DNA from: Kribbella amoyensis
GTDB taxonomy: Bacteria > Actinomycetota > Actinomycetes > Propionibacteriales > Kribbellaceae
Length of the DNA stretch: 64,000 nt
Reading direction: 5' to 3'
Assembly (NCBI RefSeq): GCF_007828865.1
Contig: NZ_VIVK01000001.1
Span: 1,674,001 to 1,738,000, forward strand
The notes below the pieces were generated by a model. The model was given only the letters and a program-made list of their open reading frames with translations. It was not told the origin of the DNA and did not search any database. A program made the translations under genes and the position numbers. Shown one piece after another: positions 59,503 through 64,000 of this stretch (position 1 is its first letter; each line of letters opens with the position of its first letter).

Positions 59503-60648
59503 GTGAAGTTTCGCGTCGAGCGCGACGTACTGGCCGAGTCGGTGGCCTGGGCCGCGCGTAGCTTGCCCAGTCGTCCCAGTGTCCCGATCCTCGCGGGACT
59601 CCTCGTCGAGGCCGAGGAAGGGCAGATCACCCTGTCCGGCTTCGACTACGAGACCTCCGTCCGCGTCACCGTGCCCGCACAGGTGGCCGACACCGGCAGG
59701 TGCCTGATCTCCGGCCGGCTCGTGGCCGACATCTCCAAGAGCCTGCCGAACCAGCCGGTCGACGTCGCGGTGGACGGCCCGAAGGCTCAGGTCACCTGCG
59801 GCACCTCGCGGTTCACCCTGCAGACGCTGCCCACCGAGGAGTACCCGGCCCTGCCGGACCTGCCCGCGGCCAGCGGTACCGTCCGCAGCGACGTGTTCGC
59901 CCAGGCGGTGTCCCAGGTGGTCACCGCGGCCGGCCGCGAGGACACGCTTCCGGTGCTGACCGGTGTCCGGGTCGAAATCGAGGGACCCACGATCTCCCTG
60001 CTCGCCACCGACCGGTACCGGCTGGCGATCCGCGAGCTGGAGTGGAGCCCGGAGTCCCCCGACGCGTCCGCGGCCGCCCTGGTCCCGGCGCGGGTGCTGG
60101 CCGAGACCGCCAAGGCGATGACCGGTACCGAGATCGTCGTGTCGCTCGCGGCTCCCGGTTCCGGCGACGGCATCGTAGGTTTCGAGGGCCAGGTCTCCGG
60201 TGGGAACCGGCGGGCGACCACCCGGTTGCTGGACGGCGAGTTCCCGAAGGTCCGCGGCATCATCCCGACCGACGCGGCGATCGCGACCCGGGTCCGGCTG
60301 GACACGGCGACCCTGGTCGAGGCGGTCAAGCGCGTCGCCCTCGTTGCCGAGCGCAACGCTCCGGTCCGGCTGACCTTCAGCGAGGACTCGGTCACCCTCG
60401 ACGCCGGCAGCGGTGACGAGGCGCAGGCGTCCGAGTCGATCGAGGCCCGCGTCGTCGGCGACCCGGTCACGGTCGGCTTCAACCCGACGTACCTGCTGGA
60501 CGGTCTCGGCGCGATCGGAACACCGGTGGCCCATCTGGCGTTCACCCAGGCGACGAAGCCCGCCGAGCTCACCGGTGTGGCGGACTTCGACGGCGAGCCG
60601 ATCAGCGAGTTCCGGTACGTGCTGATGCCGGTCCGCCTGAACAGCTGA
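59503..60648 (+). CDS. dnaN: DNA polymerase III beta subunit (sliding clamp)
   Basis: This is a 381-residue clamp with three similar domains. It starts MKFRVERDVLAESVAWAARS, and has SGRLVADISKSLPNQPV, LPVLTGVRVEIEGPTISLLA followed by TDRYRLA, and the C-terminal YVLMPVRL. It tethers Pol III to DNA. The GTG at 59503 follows GGAGG. Confidence 0.97.
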   Translation: MKFRVERDVLAESVAWAARSLPSRPSVPILAGLLVEAEEGQITLSGFDYETSVRVTVPAQVADTGRCLISGRLVADISKSLPNQPVDVAVDGPKAQVTCGTSRFTLQTLPTEEYPALPDLPAASGTVRSDVFAQAVSQVVTAAGREDTLPVLTGVRVEIEGPTISLLATDRYRLAIRELEWSPESPDASAAALVPARVLAETAKAMTGTEIVVSLAAPGSGDGIVGFEGQVSGGNRRATTRLLDGEFPKVRGIIPTDAAIATRVRLDTATLVEAVKRVALVAERNAPVRLTFSEDSVTLDAGSGDEAQASESIEARVVGDPVTVGFNPTYLLDGLGAIGTPVAHLAFTQATKPAELTGVADFDGEPISEFRYVLMPVRLNS

Positions 60649-60683
60649 CGAAGCGGAAAGCCAACAGAACAAGGGGATTCACG

Positions 60684-61598
60684 ATGGAGCTCGGCCTTGT
60701 CGGTCTCGGCAAGATGGGCGGCAACATGCGCCAGCGGATTCGCAACGCCGGTCACACGGTGATCGGGTTCGACCACAACCCGGACATCTCCGACGCCGCC
60801 GACCTGGCCGACATGGTCGGCAAGCTCACCGCGACGGACCAGCCGCGGGTGGTCTGGGTGATGGTGCCCGTGCAGGCCATCGACCCGGTCATCACCGAGC
60901 TCGCCGACCTGCTCACCGAGGGCGACATCGTGATCGACGGCGGCAACAGCCGCTGGACCGACGACACCCGCCGCGCCGCGCAACTGGCCGAGAAGGGCAT
61001 CCGGTTCGTCGACTGCGGCGTCTCCGGTGGTGTTTGGGGCCTGGAGAACGGGTACGCGCTGATGTGCGGCGGCGACGCCGACACGGTCGGTGCGGTGATG
61101 CCGATCTTTGAGGCGCTCAAGCCCGAGGGCGAGTTCGGTTTCGTGCACGCCGGCAAGGTCGGCGCGGGGCACTTCACCAAGATGGTTCACAACGGCATCG
61201 AGTACGCGATCATGCAGGCGTACGCGGAGGGTTTCGAGCTGCTCGAGGCGGCCGACGTCGTCGAGAACGTGCCCGAGGCGTTCGACTCGTGGCGTGAGGG
61301 CACCGTGATCCGGTCCTGGCTGCTCGACCTGATGGTGAACGCGCTCAAGGACGACACCCACCTGGACAAGATCCGCGGGTACGCCGACGACTCGGGCGAG
61401 GGCCGCTGGACCGTCGAGGCGGCCATCGACCACGCGGTCCCGGTGCCGGCGATCGCGGCGTCGTTGTTCGCCCGGTTCGCGTCCCGGCAGGAGGACTCCC
61501 CCGCGATGAAGGCGATCGCGGCGATGCGGAACCAGTTCGGCGGCCACGCGGTCAAGGGCGCCGAGGACCCGTCGTACGCCACGCCGCCGAAGAACTGA
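60684..61598 (+). CDS. gnd: 6-phosphogluconate dehydrogenase, decarboxylating (short form)
   Basis: This is a 304-residue GndA-type enzyme, shorter than the 470-residue form. It has GLVGLGKMGGNMRQRIRNAG (cofactor), IVIDGGNSRWTDD, DCGVSGGVWGLENGYALMCG and the catalytic lysine in GHFTKMVHNGIEY. It makes ribulose-5-phosphate and NAD(P)H in the pentose phosphate pathway. Its place between dnaN and recF is conserved in actinobacteria. AAGGGG precedes the ATG. Confidence 0.95.
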   Translation: MELGLVGLGKMGGNMRQRIRNAGHTVIGFDHNPDISDAADLADMVGKLTATDQPRVVWVMVPVQAIDPVITELADLLTEGDIVIDGGNSRWTDDTRRAAQLAEKGIRFVDCGVSGGVWGLENGYALMCGGDADTVGAVMPIFEALKPEGEFGFVHAGKVGAGHFTKMVHNGIEYAIMQAYAEGFELLEAADVVENVPEAFDSWREGTVIRSWLLDLMVNALKDDTHLDKIRGYADDSGEGRWTVEAAIDHAVPVPAIAASLFARFASRQEDSPAMKAIAAMRNQFGGHAVKGAEDPSYATPPKN

Positions 61599-61610
61599 GA
61601 CAGCGCCGAG

Positions 61611-62750
61611 GTGTATGTCACCGCCCTCGGTCTGGTCGACTTCCGGTCCTATCCGCAGGCGGAGGTCCGGCTCGAGCCGGGCGTGACTGCCTTCGTCGGA
61701 CCGAACGGCCAGGGCAAGACCAACCTGGTCGAAGCGATCCACTACACGGCGACGCTCGGTTCGCACCGGGTGGCGACCGACGCGCCGTTGGTCCGCGCCG
61801 GGGCGCCACGCGCGATCGTGCGGACCGAGATCCGCGGCGAGTACGACCGGGACGTGGTCGTCGAGCTCGAGATCAACCCGGGCAAGTCGAACCGCGCCCG
61901 GATCAACCGCTCCCCGGTCCCCCGCCCGCGCGAGGTGCTCGGGTACCTCCGCACGGTGCTGTTCGCGCCGGAGGACCTGGCGCTGGTCAAGGGTGATCCG
62001 TCCGAGCGGCGCCGGTTCCTGGACGAGTTGCTCACTTTGCGGTCGCCCCGGATGGCCGGAGTTCGCTCGGACTACGACCGCGTCCTGAAGCAGCGGAACT
62101 CGTTGCTCCGGAGCGCGTCGATGGCCCGTCGGCAGAACAGGTCGAACGCGGCCGAGGGCCAGCTGCGGACCCTCGAGGTGTGGGACTCGCACCTCGCCCG
62201 GGCCGGCTCCGAGTTGCTCGCGACCCGGCTCGAGCTGCTGGAATCCCTGCGACCGTTGGTCTCCAGCGCGTACGACGCCGTTGCCCGAGGCAAGGGTGAT
62301 GCGCGGCTGGAGTACAAGTCCTCGGTCCGGCTGGAACCGGGGATCACCTCCCGCGAGCAGCTCGCCGAGGTGCTGATGGCGGCGGTCCAGGAGAAGCGCC
62401 AGGACGAGCTCGACCGCGGCGTCTCCCTGGTCGGACCGCATCGCGACGACGTGGTTCTCGGGCTCGGGGACTTGCCGGCCAAGGGGTACGCGAGTCACGG
62501 TGAGTCCTGGTCCTTCGCGCTCGCACTGCGGCTGGCGTCGTACGAGCTGCTGAAGGCGGACGGGGGTGAGCCTGTGTTGATCCTGGACGACGTGTTCGCC
62601 GAGCTGGACTCGCAACGACGCAACCGGCTCGCCGAATTGGTGGCACCCGCGCAGCAGGTACTCGTGACCGCGGCGGTGGGCGCCGACGTACCGGAGGAGC
62701 TGTCCGGAGCGCGCTTCGACGTGGGTGAGGGCACGGTCCACCGTGCCTGA
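61611..62750 (+). CDS. recF: DNA replication and repair protein RecF
   Basis: This is a 379-residue SMC-like ATPase. Walker A is [16 protein letters not shown], the signature region [18 protein letters not shown], and Walker [19 protein letters not shown]. It loads RecA at gaps with RecO and RecR. The GTG at 61611 is 12 nt after gnd. It overlaps dciA by 8 nt. Confidence 0.96.
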   Translation: MYVTALGLVDFRSYPQAEVRLEPGVTAFVGPNGQGKTNLVEAIHYTATLGSHRVATDAPLVRAGAPRAIVRTEIRGEYDRDVVVELEINPGKSNRARINRSPVPRPREVLGYLRTVLFAPEDLALVKGDPSERRRFLDELLTLRSPRMAGVRSDYDRVLKQRNSLLRSASMARRQNRSNAAEGQLRTLEVWDSHLARAGSELLATRLELLESLRPLVSSAYDAVARGKGDARLEYKSSVRLEPGITSREQLAEVLMAAVQEKRQDELDRGVSLVGPHRDDVVLGLGDLPAKGYASHGESWSFALALRLASYELLKADGGEPVLILDDVFAELDSQRRNRLAELVAPAQQVLVTAAVGADVPEELSGARFDVGEGTVHRA

Positions 62751-63324
62751 ACCCCGGAATTCCTCTGAGAGCGGCTCTGAGAGCGATCTGCCCGGTGCTG
62801 AGCCGACGGAGGAAGCCGAGCACGACAAGCAGGGACTGGACCTGGCGAAGTCCCTGGCCGGCCGGCTGAAGGCGAACGCGGCCAAGAACGGTCCGACCAG
62901 GCCGTTCCGCAAGTCCCGCCGCCGGCACCCGGGCGAGCCCCAGGTCAGCGGCGCCCGCCCCGACGACCGTGACCCCCAGCGCCTCACCTCGACGATGAAC
63001 CGCCTGATGCGCGACCAGGGCTGGGAGGTCGACGTCGCCGTCCACGGCGTGATGGCCCGCTGGCCGTCCATCGTCGGCCCCGAAATGGCCGAACACTGCA
63101 AGCCGGAGACCTACCAGGACACCGAGCTCACCGTCCGCACCGACTCCACCGCCTGGGCCACCCAGCTCCGCCTCCTCGCCCCGGACCTGGTCCGCCGCCT
63201 CAACGCGGAACTGGGCGAAGGCACCGTCACCCAGGTCAAGGTCCAAGGCCCCAACGTCCCCTCCTGGCGAAAAGGCCCCCGCACAGTCCGCGGCGGCCGA
63301 GGCCCCCGAGACACCTACGGCTGA
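62743..63324 (+). CDS. dciA: DciA-type helicase loader (DUF721)
   Basis: This is a 193-residue protein. The disordered acidic N-terminus is followed by a basic segment ([15 protein letters not shown]) and the DUF721 domain ([40 protein letters not shown]). DciA replaces DnaC as DnaB loader in most bacteria. The GTG at 62743 was chosen; GTG 62725, with GTGAGGG, is an alternative start. Confidence 0.92.
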   Translation: MPEPRNSSESGSESDLPGAEPTEEAEHDKQGLDLAKSLAGRLKANAAKNGPTRPFRKSRRRHPGEPQVSGARPDDRDPQRLTSTMNRLMRDQGWEVDVAVHGVMARWPSIVGPEMAEHCKPETYQDTELTVRTDSTAWATQLRLLAPDLVRRLNAELGEGTVTQVKVQGPNVPSWRKGPRTVRGGRGPRDTYG

Positions 63325-63504
63325 CCCGGCGTCTCCTACGTTCAGTCACGTTCCGCCACGCAGCGGGTTGAGTTGGTTGCCGGAGGTCACCATCTACGCC
63401 TCCGCGGGTGGTTCTGTGCAGGTCGTGGCTCCGGACGTCCAGCCGCTGGAGGGCCGTGACGACGCCGTGGTGAGAGCGGTTGTCGGGGCGACCCGGTGCT
63501 CCCC

Positions 63505-63510
63505 TAGGAT
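63505..63510 (+). promoter_or_regulatory. leaderless -10 box TAGGAT
   Basis: TAGGAT lies 8 nt before the ATG at 63519, and there is no ribosome site. Confidence 0.4.
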
Positions 63511-63518
63511 CGGGCGCG

Positions 63519-64000
63519 ATGCGCACGATCGTCGATGGCCTCCGAGAGATGGTCCACCTGATCGGAGACACCTTCCGGTTGTGGTGGCGCAACCTGCTGC
63601 CCCTGGCGACCTGGTTCCTGGCCGGGTACGTCGGATTCCGGGCTTCGATCAACGCGGCGATCTGGCTGAGCGAGCACCAGCACAAGAGTTTGGCCTTCGG
63701 TCTGTTCGCGGCCGGGGTGCTCGCGCAGATCGCGGCCGCGGTCGGCATGATCCGTACTTGCGCGACGTCCTTGTTCCGCTGGCGGGACGCGGCGAGCGAC
63801 CAGGAGGAAGAAACCTCTGACCCGACACAGCAGAACCTGATGGAGCTGTTGTCGGTCACGTTGCTTCCGCTGGTTGCCGTCTGGTCTGCCTGGGGGTTCC
63901 TCGAGGAGCGGATCTCCGAGTTGTCGGTCAGCACGATCGTGCAACTCGGCAACGGGCCCGGAACGGGCTTCTTCGAGATCAACGACGGGAAGTGGAAGGG
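63519..64000 (+). CDS. membrane protein, cut by window end
   Basis: The first 160 codons are visible. Three or so TMs occur (WWRNLLPLATWFLAGYVGF, LAFGLFAAGVLAQIAAAVG, LMELLSVTLLPLVAVWSAWG), linked by a charged loop with EEETSDPTQQ. No family is recognised. It occupies the place where gyrB is expected after dciA. It starts ATG with TAGGAT 8 nt upstream. The 194 bp before it hold a short open frame (63368 on) of doubtful meaning. Confidence 0.7.
   Translation, partial: MRTIVDGLREMVHLIGDTFRLWWRNLLPLATWFLAGYVGFRASINAAIWLSEHQHKSLAFGLFAAGVLAQIAAAVGMIRTCATSLFRWRDAASDQEEETSDPTQQNLMELLSVTLLPLVAVWSAWGFLEERISELSVSTIVQLGNGPGTGFFEINDGKWK

Noticed and set aside
59787..63101. 1104-codon minus-strand ORF
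   Set aside because: It runs antisense through dnaN, gnd and recF and contains no recognisable domain.
63368..63820. 150-codon ORF starting with TTG
   Set aside because: Most of it overlaps the membrane protein gene in another frame. Only its first 45 codons look protein-like, so I treat it as a possible relic at most.

Overview
The window is high-GC DNA (about 70 percent by eye) from an actinobacterium. It covers the chromosome replication origin and about 55 kb on one side of it. The gene order pcnA, DUF6049, murJ, sigM, anti-sigma, trxB, trxA, cwlM, parB, parA, rsmG, jag, yidC, yidD, rnpA, rpmH, dnaA, dnaN, gnd, recF, dciA matches the conserved actinobacterial origin region (Rv3907c to Rv3924c and Rv0001 to Rv0004 in Mycobacterium tuberculosis). 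The accessory gene mix and an F420-type oxidoreductase suggest Propionibacteriales, possibly Kribbella or a relative. That placement is inference, because there is no rRNA gene in the window.

Layout. 0.2-8 kb: a secreted zinc metalloprotease, a YCII protein, an alcohol dehydrogenase/thioesterase pair, an alpha/beta hydrolase, a MerR/DUF4188 pair with a visible MerR operator, and an MFS permease. 7-14 kb: a cell-envelope module made of lipoprotein, periplasmic adaptor, ABC ATPase and MacB-like permease, divergent from a two-component system whose sensor carries Cys-x2-Ala-Gly motifs like those of the lipoprotein. 14-21.5 kb: a pentapeptide-DinB fusion, then a minus-strand operon (acyl-CoA dehydrogenase, SDR, APH-type kinase, histidine phosphatase, possible 21-aa ORF, LLM oxidoreductase) facing a TetR gene. 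This set resembles 4-hydroxyacyl-CoA (levulinate-type) catabolism. An amidase follows. 21.5-26 kb: GNAT, AAA ATPase, YgjV-like membrane protein, class IV aminotransferase and a Gly/His-tailed protein.

26-37.7 kb is the conserved peptidoglycan/redox block: pcnA, DUF6049, MurJ, a transmembrane pseudokinase, SigM with its anti-sigma factor, the thioredoxin system and CwlM. It carries readable ECF-type promoter motifs (GGAAC-N17-CGTC before the anti-sigma gene, GGGAAT-N18-CGTT before trxB). 37.8-47.3 kb is an accessory block between cwlM and parB: DUF6528, MMPL with divergent PadR, small membrane proteins, GNAT, aminotransferase, Ddl, SURF1 and DUF3817. 47.3-49.8 kb has no intact gene. It holds a frameshifted IS21 transposase remnant, tandem repeats and diverged duplicated segments, bracketed by 24-bp direct repeats.

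49.8-63.3 kb is the partition/replication core. parB, parA (with a very long disordered N-terminus), rsmG, jag, yidC, yidD, rnpA and rpmH run leftward. dnaA (with a long Gln/Tyr/Pro-rich linker), an origin region with many DnaA-box-like 9-mers, dnaN, gnd, recF and dciA run rightward. Seven good parS sites (GTTYCACGTGRAAC) and one degenerate site are present, most near parAB. gyrB does not directly follow dciA: a membrane protein gene cut by the window end lies there.

Many genes appear to start without a leader, with TANNNT 6-8 nt before ATG or GTG. In two divergent pairs the opposing -10 boxes share a central TA. Coordinates and starts were worked out by hand. Family names rest on motif recognition, not database searches.
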